Shown in pieces: positions 24,128 to 34,825 of a stretch of 64,000 bases of DNA. The notes under the pieces were generated by a model that had not been told where the DNA came from, did not search any database, and saw only the letters and a program-made list of their open reading frames with translations. The number at the start of each line of letters is the position of its first letter. Positions within the stretch are counted from its first letter, which is position 1. A program made the position numbers and the translations under genes. Origin of the DNA: Flavobacterium sp. ZT3R18 (lineage in GTDB: Bacteria; Bacteroidota; Bacteroidia; Flavobacteriales; Flavobacteriaceae); NCBI RefSeq assembly GCF_007097385.1, contig NZ_VJZS01000001.1, positions 350,087-414,086 on the forward strand. The letters run 5' to 3'.

Positions 24128-26121
24128 AAGATAAACATATATCCTATAGAACTTATCTAGTCGCGATTGTTATCCTTATGATGGCAGTGGCGATTGCTGT
24201 TAAATTGACCAATATTCAATGGGTTGATGGGGATCATTATAGAGAATTAGCCAAAGAAAGAACCGTTAAGAATTTTGTAATTCCTGCCAATAAAGGAAAT
24301 ATTTATTCGGCTGACGGAAGCCTTTTGGCGACTTCGATTCCAAATTACGCAATCCGTTTTGATGCTGTTGCTCCAAAAACGGAAACATTTGAAAAAAACA
24401 TAAAACTCTTGTCTGACTCTTTGGGAAAGATGCTTAGAAAATCAAGTAGCTCCATTCAAAACGAATTGAGGAGAGCTAGAGTGAATAAAAGCAGGTATTA
24501 TTTAATCGCTAGAGATTTAAGCTATACCGAATATATGAAAATAAAAGGTTTTCCATTGTTTAGCTTGGGAGCTTATAAAGGTGGAATTATTGTTGAGCAA
24601 AGAACGGTTAGGGAGCATCCTATCGGGAAAATAGCAGAACGTACTATTGGCTATGAAAGAAAAATGGCCGAAGGATATTCTGACGGAAAAGGTATTGAGT
24701 GGGCTTGTCGTGAGTATCTTAATGGCAAAGACGGTAAAATATTAAAACAAAAAATTGCCAAAGGACAATGGAAACCCATACGTGATTCAAATGAAGTGGA
24801 GCCTCAAGATGGTTATGATGTCATTTCGACCATAGATGTTTATATTCAGGACATTGCGCATCATGCTTTATTAAAACAATTGGAAGAATATCAAGCAGAT
24901 CATGGCTGTGTCGTGGTTATGGAAACTAAGACCGGACAAATAAAAGCGATTTCTAATTTGGGAAGAGCTAACGATGGCAGTTATTATGAAACTACCAATT
25001 ATGCTTATGCCGAATCTCATGAGCCGGGTTCTACCTTTAAGTTAGTCGATTTAATGACAATTCTTGAAGACAAAGTAGCAGATACTAGTACTGTTTATGA
25101 TAGTCATGGTGGAGAAATCAGGTATTATGGGCGTAAGGTAAGAGATTCTCACGAAGGCGGTTACGGTAAAATATCATTGGCTCGTGGTTTTGAAGTTTCT
25201 TCGAATACGGTTATGGTGCAAGCGGTTTATAATAATTACAAAAATAACCCGTCAAAATTCGTTGACCACGTTAATTCTTATGGATTAAATAAAAAATTGG
25301 GATTGCTTTTTAGAGGAGAAGGAAAGCCTATGATTCCGCAACCGAGTGATAAAAATTGGTCTAATATTTCACTGCCATGGATGGCATTTGGATACGGAGT
25401 TTCGGTTACGCCTTTGCAAACACTAACCTATTATAATGCTGTTGCAAATAATGGAGTGATGGTAAAACCACAATTGGTTACTGAAATTAAAGCGTGGAAT
25501 AAAACCATTAGAAAATATAATACAGAAGTAATGAATCCAAGGATTTGTTCTCCTGAAACCATTTTGAAGCTGAAAGCAGTTTTAGCCAATGTGGTTAAAA
25601 AGGGAACAGGTTCAAAATTATATTCTAAAGATTTTTCAATGGCGGGTAAAACAGGAACTGCTCAAGCTAATTACGCATCAAATGGAGGAAAAGATAAACA
25701 TTATGTTTCTTCATTTGTGGGTTATTTTCCGGCGGATAATCCAAAATATTCTTGTATTGTAGTGGTTCATAAACCCAATACAGCCAGAAATGATTATTAT
25801 GGAGCAGATGTTGCTGGGCCAGTTTTTAAAAGAATTGCCCAAAAAATATTTACAGACACTCCCTCTACAAACGTGATTAAAAAATTAGACGGATCGATTC
25901 CAAAACAAGACAGTAATTATAATTCTTATTTTGTAAAAGTGCAAAAAGGACAGCAGTATGTTCCAAACGTAAAAGGGATGTCAGGGATGGATGCCGTTGC
26001 TTTGCTAGAAAATTTGGGGATGAAAGTAAAAGCTGTTGGTGTTGGAAAAGTAAAAAAACAATCGCTTCAGGCGGGTCAGAACATTGTAAAAAATTCAACT
26101 ATACTATTGGAATTATCATGA
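24118..26121 (+). CDS. ftsI: Septal peptidoglycan transpeptidase (PBP3) with PASTA domain
   Basis: This 667-residue class B penicillin-binding protein is anchored by one helix (about 12-30). The catalytic motifs are S305-T-F-K308 (EPGSTFKL), S361-S-N363 and K511-T-G-T. A PASTA domain occupies about 605-667, as is common in Bacteroidota FtsI and unlike E. coli. It cross-links septal peptidoglycan together with FtsW. The start overlaps ftsL and the stop overlaps murE by 4 nt, so translation is tightly coupled. Confidence 0.94.
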   Translation: MAVEDKHISYRTYLVAIVILMMAVAIAVKLTNIQWVDGDHYRELAKERTVKNFVIPANKGNIYSADGSLLATSIPNYAIRFDAVAPKTETFEKNIKLLSDSLGKMLRKSSSSIQNELRRARVNKSRYYLIARDLSYTEYMKIKGFPLFSLGAYKGGIIVEQRTVREHPIGKIAERTIGYERKMAEGYSDGKGIEWACREYLNGKDGKILKQKIAKGQWKPIRDSNEVEPQDGYDVISTIDVYIQDIAHHALLKQLEEYQADHGCVVVMETKTGQIKAISNLGRANDGSYYETTNYAYAESHEPGSTFKLVDLMTILEDKVADTSTVYDSHGGEIRYYGRKVRDSHEGGYGKISLARGFEVSSNTVMVQAVYNNYKNNPSKFVDHVNSYGLNKKLGLLFRGEGKPMIPQPSDKNWSNISLPWMAFGYGVSVTPLQTLTYYNAVANNGVMVKPQLVTEIKAWNKTIRKYNTEVMNPRICSPETILKLKAVLANVVKKGTGSKLYSKDFSMAGKTGTAQANYASNGGKDKHYVSSFVGYFPADNPKYSCIVVVHKPNTARNDYYGADVAGPVFKRIAQKIFTDTPSTNVIKKLDGSIPKQDSNYNSYFVKVQKGQQYVPNVKGMSGMDAVALLENLGMKVKAVGVGKVKKQSLQAGQNIVKNSTILLELS

Positions 26122-27581
26122 GTATATTAAAAGACATATTATATAAAGTAGCTATAGAATCGGTAAACGGTTCTACAGAAATTGCTATAAACAAAATGGA
26201 TTTCGATTCTAGAAAAATCGAAAAGAATGATGTTTTTATAGCGATACGAGGAACTGTTTCAGACGGACATGATTTTATAGACAAAGCGATTGAGCTTGGA
26301 GCTTCGGCAATTATTTGCGATACTTTGCCTAATATTTTGGCTGAAGCAGTTACCTATGTGCGGGTAAAAGACACTAATGTCGCTTTAGCTTATATGGCTG
26401 CCAATTATTATGGGAATCCTTCTGATGGTTTAAAATTAGTGGGGATTACAGGAACTAATGGTAAAACAACAGTTGCTTCTTTATTGTATCAATTGTTTAA
26501 AAAAGCGGGTTTCAAAGTTGGATTGTTATCTACAGTCAAAATTTTGGTTGATGATGTTGAATTCAAAGCAACTCATACCACACCGGACTCTATTACTATA
26601 AATTATTATCTAAAAGAAATGATTGCTGCTGGTGTAGCCTATTGTTTTATGGAGGTAAGTTCTCATGGAATTCACCAAAAGAGAACGGAAGGACTGCATT
26701 TTGCAGGTGGAATTTTCACTAATTTATCTCATGATCATTTAGATTACCATCCCACTTTTGCTGAATACAGAGATGTGAAGAAATCCTTTTTTGATCAGCT
26801 CTCCAGTACTGCTTTTGCATTGTCCAACATTGATGATAAAAATGGGCAAGTAATGTTGCAAAATACTTCGGCGAGAAAACGTACGTATGCCTTAAAATCA
26901 TACGCCGATTTCAAAGCGCAAATTCTCGAAAATCAATTATCCGGTTTGTTATTGAAGATTAATGGCAATGATGTTTGGGTAAAATTAATAGGGACTTTTA
27001 ATGCTTATAATCTGTTGGCTATTTTCGGAACCGCAGTAGAATTAGGATTGGATAGTTTGGAAGTACTTCGATTAATGTCTGAATTGGAAAGTGTCTCTGG
27101 ACGATTCCAGTACATTGTTTCTAGTTCAAATATAACGGCAATTGTAGATTATGCCCACACGCCAGATGCTCTGGAAAATGTTTTGAGTACCATCAATGAT
27201 GTTCGTACAAAAAACGAACAATTGATTACTGTTGTTGGTTGTGGAGGAAATAGAGACAAAGCAAAACGCCCAATTATGGCGGGTATTGCTTCAGATTTGA
27301 GTGATAAAGTGATTCTTACTTCGGATAACCCAAGAGACGAGGAACCAGAAGTAATTATTCAAGAAATGGAAAAAGGAATTGCTGCCCAAAATTTCAAAAA
27401 AGTTTTGACGATTACCGATAGGTTACAAGCGATTAAAACGGCTTGCCAATTGGCGCAACCCAATGATATTATATTGATTGCTGGAAAAGGACATGAAACG
27501 TATCAGGAAATCAAAGGGGTACGTCATGATTTTGATGATATGAAAAATGTAAAAGAAATTTTAGATCAACTGTTAAAATAA
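26118..27581 (+). CDS. murE: UDP-MurNAc-L-Ala-D-Glu:meso-DAP ligase
   Basis: This 487-residue cytosolic Mur ligase adds the third stem-peptide residue. The ATP loop is GTNGKTT (112-118). The specificity motif DNPR (403-406) predicts meso-diaminopimelate as substrate, hence DAP-type peptidoglycan. It overlaps ftsI by 4 nt and sits 6 nt before mraY. murF, the next enzyme of the pathway, is not in the cluster. Confidence 0.95.
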   Translation: MSILKDILYKVAIESVNGSTEIAINKMDFDSRKIEKNDVFIAIRGTVSDGHDFIDKAIELGASAIICDTLPNILAEAVTYVRVKDTNVALAYMAANYYGNPSDGLKLVGITGTNGKTTVASLLYQLFKKAGFKVGLLSTVKILVDDVEFKATHTTPDSITINYYLKEMIAAGVAYCFMEVSSHGIHQKRTEGLHFAGGIFTNLSHDHLDYHPTFAEYRDVKKSFFDQLSSTAFALSNIDDKNGQVMLQNTSARKRTYALKSYADFKAQILENQLSGLLLKINGNDVWVKLIGTFNAYNLLAIFGTAVELGLDSLEVLRLMSELESVSGRFQYIVSSSNITAIVDYAHTPDALENVLSTINDVRTKNEQLITVVGCGGNRDKAKRPIMAGIASDLSDKVILTSDNPRDEEPEVIIQEMEKGIAAQNFKKVLTITDRLQAIKTACQLAQPNDIILIAGKGHETYQEIKGVRHDFDDMKNVKEILDQLLK

Positions 27582-27587
27582 AATAAT

Positions 27588-28817
27588 ATGCTATACTACT
27601 TATTTCAATATTTAGACAAAGTAATGGATGTTCCTGGAACAGGAGTTTTTCAATATATTACTTTTAGATCTTCTTTGGCATTAATGTTATCCTTGCTGTT
27701 GTCTACTATTTATGGGAAACGAATTATAGGTTTCTTGAGCAGACAGCAAGTAGGCGAAACCGTTCGTGAATTAGGATTGGCAGGACAAAATGAAAAAGCA
27801 GGTACGCCAACTATGGGTGGTCTGATTATCATATTTGCTACTTTGGTTCCGGTAGTGCTTTTTGCAAAACTGCATAACATTTATATTATTTTATTGATCG
27901 TAACCACCTTATGGATGGGAACTATTGGTTTTATTGACGATTATATTAAAATTTTCAAGAAAGACAAACAAGGTCTTAAAGGAATCTTTAAAGTTTTCGG
28001 GCAAGTTGGTTTAGGATTGATCGTAGGGTCGGTATTGTATTTCAGTCCTGCGGTTACCGTAAGAACAGATACAGGAAATAGTGATATTTTTAAAACTACT
28101 ACCGAAACGGTAATACAACAAGCTTCGGTAGAAGAGAAATCTACTGCGACAACCATTCCATTTTTTAAAAATAATGAATTTGATTATGCCGAAGTTTTGG
28201 CTTGGACTGGCGAAGGCTATGAAAAGTGGGCTTGGTTGATTTTTATTCCTGTAGTGATTTTTATTATTACTGCCGTTTCTAATGGAGCCAACTTAACAGA
28301 TGGTATCGATGGTCTGGCTGCGGGAACTTCTGCGGTTTCCGTATTGGCATTGGGGATTTTTACTTTCGTATCCGGAAATATTATTTTCTCCAATTATTTG
28401 AATATAATGTATATTCCTAATTCTGGGGAAATGACCGTTTTTATCTCGGCATTTGTAGGAGCCTTAATTGGATTTCTTTGGTACAATTCTTATCCGGCTT
28501 CTGTTTTTATGGGAGATACAGGGAGTTTAACCATCGGAGGGATTATTGCCGTTTTGGCTATTGCTGTTAGAAAAGAAATGCTAATTCCTTTATTATGCGG
28601 TATCTTTTTGGTAGAGAACTTCTCTGTCGTTTTGCAAGTGAGTTATTTTAAATACACCAAAAAACGTTTTGGAGAAGGACGAAGAATTTTTCTGATGTCT
28701 CCATTGCATCATCATTATCAAAAGAAAGGGTACCATGAAAGCAAAATTGTGACACGATTTTGGATTGTTGCTATCATGCTGGCCATATTGTCTATTGTAA
28801 CACTAAAATTAAGATAG
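27588..28817 (+). CDS. mraY: Phospho-MurNAc-pentapeptide transferase
   Basis: This 409-residue multi-pass membrane enzyme transfers phospho-MurNAc-pentapeptide to undecaprenyl phosphate, forming lipid I. Conserved motifs include [17 protein letters not shown] and FMGDTGS, and the HHHYQKKG loop lies near the C-terminus. A stretch of about 50 polar residues (about 160-205, Thr/Glu-rich) between membrane segments is longer than in E. coli MraY (360 residues) and matches the larger Bacteroidota form as I know it. It precedes murD by one base. Confidence 0.95.
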   Translation: MLYYLFQYLDKVMDVPGTGVFQYITFRSSLALMLSLLLSTIYGKRIIGFLSRQQVGETVRELGLAGQNEKAGTPTMGGLIIIFATLVPVVLFAKLHNIYIILLIVTTLWMGTIGFIDDYIKIFKKDKQGLKGIFKVFGQVGLGLIVGSVLYFSPAVTVRTDTGNSDIFKTTTETVIQQASVEEKSTATTIPFFKNNEFDYAEVLAWTGEGYEKWAWLIFIPVVIFIITAVSNGANLTDGIDGLAAGTSAVSVLALGIFTFVSGNIIFSNYLNIMYIPNSGEMTVFISAFVGALIGFLWYNSYPASVFMGDTGSLTIGGIIAVLAIAVRKEMLIPLLCGIFLVENFSVVLQVSYFKYTKKRFGEGRRIFLMSPLHHHYQKKGYHESKIVTRFWIVAIMLAILSIVTLKLR

Positions 28818-28818
28818 T

Positions 28819-30150
28819 ATGAGGCTAGTAATATTAGGAGGTGGAGAAAGTGGTGTTGGAACTGCTATTCTAGGAAAAAAACAAGGATACGATGTTTTTG
28901 TTTCCGACTTTGGGAAAATTCAAGGAAGTTACAAAGAAGTTCTTATCATTAATGGAATTGCTTGGGAAGAGGGAAAACATACCGAAGAGCTGATATTGAA
29001 TGCTGATGTAGTAATGAAAAGCCCTGGAATCCCAGATAAATCCCCAATAGTTAAGCAATTAAAGGAAAAAGGCGTTTCTATAATTTCTGAAATTGAATTT
29101 GCAGCCCCGTTTACAGAAGCAACTACCATTGGGATAACGGGAAGCAACGGTAAAACAACCACAACGATGTTGACCTATCATTTGCTAAAAGCAGCAGGAT
29201 TGAATGTTGGCTTGGCGGGGAACATCGGGAAAAGTTTTGCTTGGCAAGTTGCAGAGAATAAGTTTGATGTGTATGTGATTGAATTGAGCAGTTTTCAGCT
29301 TGACGGAATTGTAAATTACAAGCCACATATTGCAGTAATTACCAATATAAGCCCGGATCATTTAGATCGATACAATTATAAATATCAAAATTATATTGAT
29401 TCGAAATTTAGGGTAACGATGAACCAAACCGAAGAAGACTTTCTTATTTATGATTACAATGATGTAGCTATAACAGAATGGCTAAAAAATAATAATACAA
29501 AAGCTAAATTAATTCCTTTTTCATTGACTGACGAATTCAACGAAGGAGCTTATATAAAAAACAACAAAATGGAAGTAAAGATCAATCACGAAGAGTTTAC
29601 AATGGAAACAGAATATATCGCATTAGAAGGAAAACATAATTTAAAAAATGCTATGGCTGCGACTTCTATTGCAAAGATTCTGCAAATAAGAAAGGGAACT
29701 ATCCGTGAGAGTTTGTCTAATTTTCAAGGTGTTGAGCATCGTTTAGAAAAAGTGTTGAAAATCCAAAACGTTCAATATATCAATGATTCTAAAGCGACTA
29801 ATGTAAATTCTGTGTTTTTTGCTTTAGATAGCATGAATACGCCTACTGTTTGGATAGTTGGTGGGGTTGATAAAGGGAATGATTATCATGAATTGATGTC
29901 CTTAGTTCGTGAAAAAGTAAAAGCAATTATCTGTTTGGGTGTTGATAATAAGAAGATTATTGATGTTTTCGGGAGTGTTGTTGACATGATGGTTGAAGTA
30001 GATAACATGAATGATGCTGTTCGTATGGCGCAACGTCTAACCGAAAAAGGGGACACGGTTTTATTGTCGCCTGCTTGTGCCAGTTTCGATTTGTTCGAAA
30101 GCTATGAGGATAGAGGAAGACAATTCAAACAAGCAGTTAAAAATTTATAA
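28819..30150 (+). CDS. murD: UDP-MurNAc-L-alanine:D-glutamate ligase
   Basis: This 443-residue cytosolic ligase adds D-glutamate to UDP-MurNAc-L-Ala. The ATP loop is GSNGKTT (108-114), and the central domain has HLDRY and the C-terminal domain NDSKATN. The N-terminus GGGESGVG binds UDP. It starts one base after mraY. A 54-nt spacer of repeated CTAAATT words separates it from ftsW. Confidence 0.95.
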   Translation: MRLVILGGGESGVGTAILGKKQGYDVFVSDFGKIQGSYKEVLIINGIAWEEGKHTEELILNADVVMKSPGIPDKSPIVKQLKEKGVSIISEIEFAAPFTEATTIGITGSNGKTTTTMLTYHLLKAAGLNVGLAGNIGKSFAWQVAENKFDVYVIELSSFQLDGIVNYKPHIAVITNISPDHLDRYNYKYQNYIDSKFRVTMNQTEEDFLIYDYNDVAITEWLKNNNTKAKLIPFSLTDEFNEGAYIKNNKMEVKINHEEFTMETEYIALEGKHNLKNAMAATSIAKILQIRKGTIRESLSNFQGVEHRLEKVLKIQNVQYINDSKATNVNSVFFALDSMNTPTVWIVGGVDKGNDYHELMSLVREKVKAIICLGVDNKKIIDVFGSVVDMMVEVDNMNDAVRMAQRLTEKGDTVLLSPACASFDLFESYEDRGRQFKQAVKNL

Positions 30151-30204
30151 TTTTAGATTTCGGTAAGAACTCTAAATTCTAAACTCTAAATTCTAAACTT
30201 TAAA
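30151..30204. repeat. AACTCTAAATTCTAAA tandem-word spacer
   Basis: TCTAAATTCTAAACTCTAAA repeats with small variations between murD and ftsW. It is of the same type as the spacer at 23648-23730. Confidence 0.5.
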
Positions 30205-31524
30205 ATGAAAGAACTAGTTAACAAATTAAAAGGAGATAAAGGCATATGGTCATTCGTGGCTCTATTGGCTATGTTTTCGTTTATGCCTGTTTTTAGTGCG
30301 AGTAGTAATTTGGCATACATAGGTCACGGAACCGGAAATACTTTGGGTTATTTGGTTAAACATTTTGCCCATATCTGTATCGGTTTTTTGATTATTTATT
30401 GGATTCATAATATACCGTATCATTATTTTAGGGCTATTTCAAAGGCTGGATTGCCAGTGGTTTGGCTTTTGTTGTTGTACACCTTAGCAAAAGGAACTGC
30501 AATTGGAGGAGCTAATGCGAGTAGATGGATTCAAATTCCTTTCGTTGGATTGTCTTTTCAAACCTCTACGCTTGCGGCTATCGTTTTGTTTATTTTTGTA
30601 GCTCGTTATTTGTCTAAAACTAGAGAAAATCCCATCACGTTCCAGTCTTCTTTTTGGGAACTTTGGACTCCGGTTTTTATAACATTAGCATTAATTTTAC
30701 CGGCCAACTTTTCTACTACGGCTTTGATTTTTTCGATGGTAATCATGCTCGTTTTTGTTGGTAAATACCCAATGAAATATATAGGAGCCATTTTGGGTAT
30801 GGGGATTGTGTTTCTTGCTTTTTTTGTCTTGCTCTCCAAGGCTTTTCCTGATTCAAAATTTTTTAGCAGAGTAGGTACTTGGGGTAGTCGTATTGAGAAT
30901 TTTACAACTGACAAAGCGGATGAGGATGATTATCAAATAGAAAAAGCTAAAATTGCCATTGCTTCTGGTCAAATATATGGATTAGGACCAGGCAAAAGTG
31001 TACAGAAGAATTTTTTGCCCCAATCCTCTTCTGATTTTATTTATGCCATTATAGTTGAGGAATACGGATTGGTTGGCGGGTTAGGAGTTCTGGTTTTGTA
31101 CCTGCTTTTGTTGTTTCGATTTGTAGTAGCCTCCCATAAAGCCAATACGCTTTTTGGAAAACTGGTGGTCATTGGTGTAGGATTTCCGATGATTTTTCAA
31201 GCCATGATCAATATGGCGGTTGCAGTAGAATTATTACCGGTTACGGGGCAAACATTACCCTTGATAAGTAGTGGTGGTAGTTCTATTTGGATGACTTGTT
31301 TTGGACTTGGAATCATTTTGAGTGTGACCAAAAAAGAAGAAGAAATAGCGCTAGAAAAACTAGAAAAAGAAAAAAGAGAGGAAGCACTTCAAAAATTGAT
31401 TGATCGAGAATTAGAAGGAGATGGTATTACAGCCAATGAATTCGATAATTCAGCGTTGGATTCAAGCAGATATTCTATAACGGATAATTCTAAAAATCCA
31501 ATGAATGCGGTCTTAAATAAGTAG
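30205..31524 (+). CDS. ftsW: Septal peptidoglycan glycosyltransferase FtsW
   Basis: This 439-residue SEDS-family membrane protein has about ten transmembrane helices. It polymerises lipid II at the septum as partner of FtsI. Recognisable segments are GANASRWIQIP, the conserved acidic VEEYGLVGG loop and LPLISSGGSS near the last helices. A charged, coiled C-terminal tail of about 70 residues follows the last helix. Its position between murD and murG fits FtsW rather than RodA. Confidence 0.93.
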   Translation: MKELVNKLKGDKGIWSFVALLAMFSFMPVFSASSNLAYIGHGTGNTLGYLVKHFAHICIGFLIIYWIHNIPYHYFRAISKAGLPVVWLLLLYTLAKGTAIGGANASRWIQIPFVGLSFQTSTLAAIVLFIFVARYLSKTRENPITFQSSFWELWTPVFITLALILPANFSTTALIFSMVIMLVFVGKYPMKYIGAILGMGIVFLAFFVLLSKAFPDSKFFSRVGTWGSRIENFTTDKADEDDYQIEKAKIAIASGQIYGLGPGKSVQKNFLPQSSSDFIYAIIVEEYGLVGGLGVLVLYLLLLFRFVVASHKANTLFGKLVVIGVGFPMIFQAMINMAVAVELLPVTGQTLPLISSGGSSIWMTCFGLGIILSVTKKEEEIALEKLEKEKREEALQKLIDRELEGDGITANEFDNSALDSSRYSITDNSKNPMNAVLNK

Positions 31525-31613
31525 GCAGATTTCAGATGACAGATTTCAGAAATAGAATCAATTTTTAAAACCTTAGGGGGCATATTAAATCAGAACCTTA
31601 GAACCTTTATACA

Positions 31614-32708
31614 ATGGCAAAACATAAATTCATATTAAGTGGAGGAGGAACTGGAGGTCATATCTATCCTGCAATTGCGATTGCAAACGAATTAAAATCA
31701 CGTTTTCCGGATGCAGAAATTTTGTTTGTTGGTGCCAAAGATAAAATGGAAATGCAAAAAGTGCCTCAGGCGGGGTATAAAATAAAAGGGCTTTGGATTG
31801 CAGGTTTGCAAAGAAAATTAACGATTCAAAATGCAATGTTCCCTTTTAAATTATTGAATAGTTTATGGGAATCCAGAAAAATAATAAAGAAGTTTAAGCC
31901 AGATGTGGTTATAGGAACAGGTGGGTTCGCAAGTGGACCATTGTTGAAAATGGCCAATACAATGGATATTCCAACTGTGATTCAGGAGCAAAATTCTTTT
32001 CCGGGAATTACTAATAAATTATTAAGTAAAAAAGCAAATGTCATTTGTGTGGCGTATGATCATCTGGAACGTTTTTTTTCTAAGGATAAAATGATTTTAA
32101 CCGGAAATCCAGTTCGTCAAGATTTAATGGAGATTGATAGTAAAAGAGAAGAAGCTATTGGGTATTTTAAATTAGATGCGAATAAAAAAACACTTTTGGT
32201 ACTAGGAGGAAGTCTTGGAGCAAGAAGGATAAACCAATTGATAGAAAAAGAATTAGATAAATTAGTATCTCTTAACGTTCAGATTATCTGGCAATGTGGG
32301 AAATTTTATTTAGAGGATTATAAAAAATACAATAAGACCAATGTTCAAGTAGTTGCTTTTATCGAAAGAATGGATCTGGTTTATGCAGCTGCCGATGTAG
32401 TCGTTTCTAGAGCAGGAGCATCTTCGGTTTCGGAATTGTGTATCGTTGGGAAACCTGTCATTTTTATACCATCGCCCAATGTTGCTGAGGATCATCAAAC
32501 CAAAAATGCTCAGGCAATAGTGAATAAAAAAGGAGCTATTTTGCTTAAAGAATCACAGCTGGATGTAGACTTTAGTTTAGTATTTGAATCGTTGATAAAA
32601 GATCCGGGAAAGCAAGAACAATTGAGTCAAAATATTAAAAAATTGGCTAAGCCAAAAGCAACGGAACAAATAGTAGATGAAATTGTGAAGTTGATTGGAA
32701 AAGAGTAA
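31614..32708 (+). CDS. murG: UDP-GlcNAc:lipid I N-acetylglucosaminyltransferase
   Basis: This 364-residue membrane-associated glycosyltransferase converts lipid I to lipid II. It carries the glycine-rich N-terminal loop [12 protein letters not shown] (about 9-20), the second loop [10 protein letters not shown], and the donor-binding [10 protein letters not shown] segment. The 89-nt spacer before it holds TTTCAGATGACAGATTTCAG words, and a short AT-rich AAAGAATAAAG repeat follows it before murC. Confidence 0.95.
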   Translation: MAKHKFILSGGGTGGHIYPAIAIANELKSRFPDAEILFVGAKDKMEMQKVPQAGYKIKGLWIAGLQRKLTIQNAMFPFKLLNSLWESRKIIKKFKPDVVIGTGGFASGPLLKMANTMDIPTVIQEQNSFPGITNKLLSKKANVICVAYDHLERFFSKDKMILTGNPVRQDLMEIDSKREEAIGYFKLDANKKTLLVLGGSLGARRINQLIEKELDKLVSLNVQIIWQCGKFYLEDYKKYNKTNVQVVAFIERMDLVYAAADVVVSRAGASSVSELCIVGKPVIFIPSPNVAEDHQTKNAQAIVNKKGAILLKESQLDVDFSLVFESLIKDPGKQEQLSQNIKKLAKPKATEQIVDEIVKLIGKE

Positions 32709-32759
32709 AGAATAAAGAATAAAGAGAATAGACTGAAGAATCTTAATAAAAGAAAACAA

Positions 32760-34109
32760 ATGAACCTGAATCAAATAAAAAACGTCTATTTTATAGGGAT
32801 TGGAGGTATCGGAATGAGCGCTTTGGCTCGTTATTTCAAGGCTATCGGAAAGCAGGTTTCGGGCTATGATAAAACGCCTTCCATTCTTACCAGTGAATTA
32901 ATAGAAAGTGGAATTGACATTCATTTTGAAGATAGTATAGCGTTGATTCCAACTGATTGTTATGTAGAAAACACTTTGGTTATTATTACGCCAGCAGTGC
33001 CAATCTCGCACTCAGAATGGAATTATTTCTTGGAAAGAGGTTTTTATGTAAAAAAGAGAGCCGAAGTTCTAGGGATAATTACTAAAGATACTTTTTGTTT
33101 TGCTGTTGCTGGAACCCACGGAAAAACGACTACCTCTAGTATTTTAGGTCATATTTTGTATGAAAGCGGAGCCGATGTTACGGCTTTTATCGGTGGTATT
33201 GTTGAGAATTACGATTCTAATTTAATTGGAACCGGAAAAACGGTTACTGTAGTTGAAGCCGATGAGTTTGATCGTTCCTTTTTGCATTTGCATCCCAATA
33301 TTGCCTGTATCACATCAATGGATGCGGATCATTTGGATATTTATGGGACTAGTGAAGCAATTGAAGCTTCTTTTGTAGAATTTGCCAACAAAGTAGAAGA
33401 TAAAAGCAATCTGTTTATTACCAATGAATTGCCTATCGACGGGGTGGTTTGTGCCGTAAATGAGGAGGCTGTTTATAAAGCATTCAATGTAAGAATAGAA
33501 AACGGTAGTTACGTTTTTGATGTTAAAACTCCAAACGAATTAATTAAAGATTTACATTTTGGATTGCCAGGTAAGCATAACTTAATGAATGCTTTAATGG
33601 CACTAGCTATGGCAATAACCTACGGCACCCCAACCGAGGTTATTGCGAAAGCTTTGTTGTCGTTTAAAGGTATCAGAAGACGGTTTTCGTATCAAATTAG
33701 AGAAGAAAATTTAGTTTATATTGATGATTATGCGCATCATCCTACCGAAATAAATGCGGTTCATCAAGCGGTTCGGGAATTGTATCCGGGTCAAAAGATA
33801 TTGGCTATATTTCAACCTCATTTGTTTAGCAGAACCAGAGATTTTGCAGATAATTTTGCCAAAAGTTTATCAGCTTTTGATGAAGTGCTTTTATTGGATA
33901 TTTATCCGGCACGAGAACTGCCGATGGAAGGCGTAAATTCACAATGGCTTATGGATAAAATGACAAATGAGCATAAAAAATTAATCTCAAAAGTGGATTT
34001 GATTCCTACAATTTTGGCTAATGATGCTCGTGTCATTGTAACTATTGGCGCAGGTGATTTAGGGGAAATGGTTCCTTCAATTAAAAAGGCATTGTATGAA
34101 AATATTTAA
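32760..34109 (+). CDS. murC: UDP-N-acetylmuramate:L-alanine ligase
   Basis: This 449-residue cytosolic ligase attaches the first amino acid of the stem peptide. It has the UDP-binding GIGGIGMSALA motif near the N-terminus, the ATP loop GTHGKTT (118-124), and a C-terminal domain with DDYAHHPTEI. It overlaps ftsQ by 14 nt. In pathway order it acts before murD and murE. Confidence 0.95.
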   Translation: MNLNQIKNVYFIGIGGIGMSALARYFKAIGKQVSGYDKTPSILTSELIESGIDIHFEDSIALIPTDCYVENTLVIITPAVPISHSEWNYFLERGFYVKKRAEVLGIITKDTFCFAVAGTHGKTTTSSILGHILYESGADVTAFIGGIVENYDSNLIGTGKTVTVVEADEFDRSFLHLHPNIACITSMDADHLDIYGTSEAIEASFVEFANKVEDKSNLFITNELPIDGVVCAVNEEAVYKAFNVRIENGSYVFDVKTPNELIKDLHFGLPGKHNLMNALMALAMAITYGTPTEVIAKALLSFKGIRRRFSYQIREENLVYIDDYAHHPTEINAVHQAVRELYPGQKILAIFQPHLFSRTRDFADNFAKSLSAFDEVLLLDIYPARELPMEGVNSQWLMDKMTNEHKKLISKVDLIPTILANDARVIVTIGAGDLGEMVPSIKKALYENI

Positions 34110-34818
34110 TTGGAATAACGTTCGATTATTACTTATGTTTTTCTTGGTAATTTTTCTTTTTTCATTCACATCAAAAAGAAATTCAAAGAGAAAATTGACT
34201 AAATCAGCTGTTGTTTTTGTAGGTGAAAACGCTCTTTTTATGAAACAGGAAGCGGTTAATAAATTGTTAATAGAAAATAATTCGAACGCTACTATCGTAA
34301 GAAAAGATAGGTTAGATTTGAATAAGCTAGAGCAAGTGTTAAATGCTCAAGCGATGATCGAGAGAGCAGATGTGTTTGTAAGTATCGATGGAGTTCTAAA
34401 GGCGGTTGTAAAACAAAAGACACCTATAGCTAGAGTTTTTAATGATGAGGGCTCCTTCTATATTGATAGCGAGGGTAATAAAATGCCATTGTCAGCCAAT
34501 TTTACGGCTCGAGTTCCACTTGTTTCTGGGGAGATAAACAAGAAAAATAGCAAAGATTTATTCGAATTATTTAAGGTGATTTATGATGATGGGTTTCTGA
34601 AAAAAAACATTATTGGCATCAAAATTATGTCCAATGGTAGCTTATTAATGCTGAATAGAAACTATAATTTTCAAATTGATTTTGGAAATATGATAAATGT
34701 AGAGCGAAAATTCAAAAACTATAAAGCTTTTTTTCAAAAGGTAAGTTTAGACAGTTCGTTGCATAAATATAAAAAAATAGATCTGAGATTTACGGAACAA
34801 GTTGTTTGTACTAAATAA
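34096..34818 (+). CDS. ftsQ: Cell division protein FtsQ/DivIB
   Basis: This 240-residue bitopic protein has a transmembrane segment at about 8-25, a POTRA-like region (about 40-110; NSNATIVRKDRLDLNKLEQ-type sequence) and a C-terminal beta-domain. It links early and late divisome proteins and anchors FtsL/FtsB. The sequence is poorly conserved across phyla, so the call rests on topology, size and the murC-ftsQ-ftsA order. It overlaps murC by 14 nt and is 7 nt from ftsA. Confidence 0.88.
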   Translation: MKIFNWNNVRLLLMFFLVIFLFSFTSKRNSKRKLTKSAVVFVGENALFMKQEAVNKLLIENNSNATIVRKDRLDLNKLEQVLNAQAMIERADVFVSIDGVLKAVVKQKTPIARVFNDEGSFYIDSEGNKMPLSANFTARVPLVSGEINKKNSKDLFELFKVIYDDGFLKKNIIGIKIMSNGSLLMLNRNYNFQIDFGNMINVERKFKNYKAFFQKVSLDSSLHKYKKIDLRFTEQVVCTK

Positions 34819-34825
34819 ATAGAAA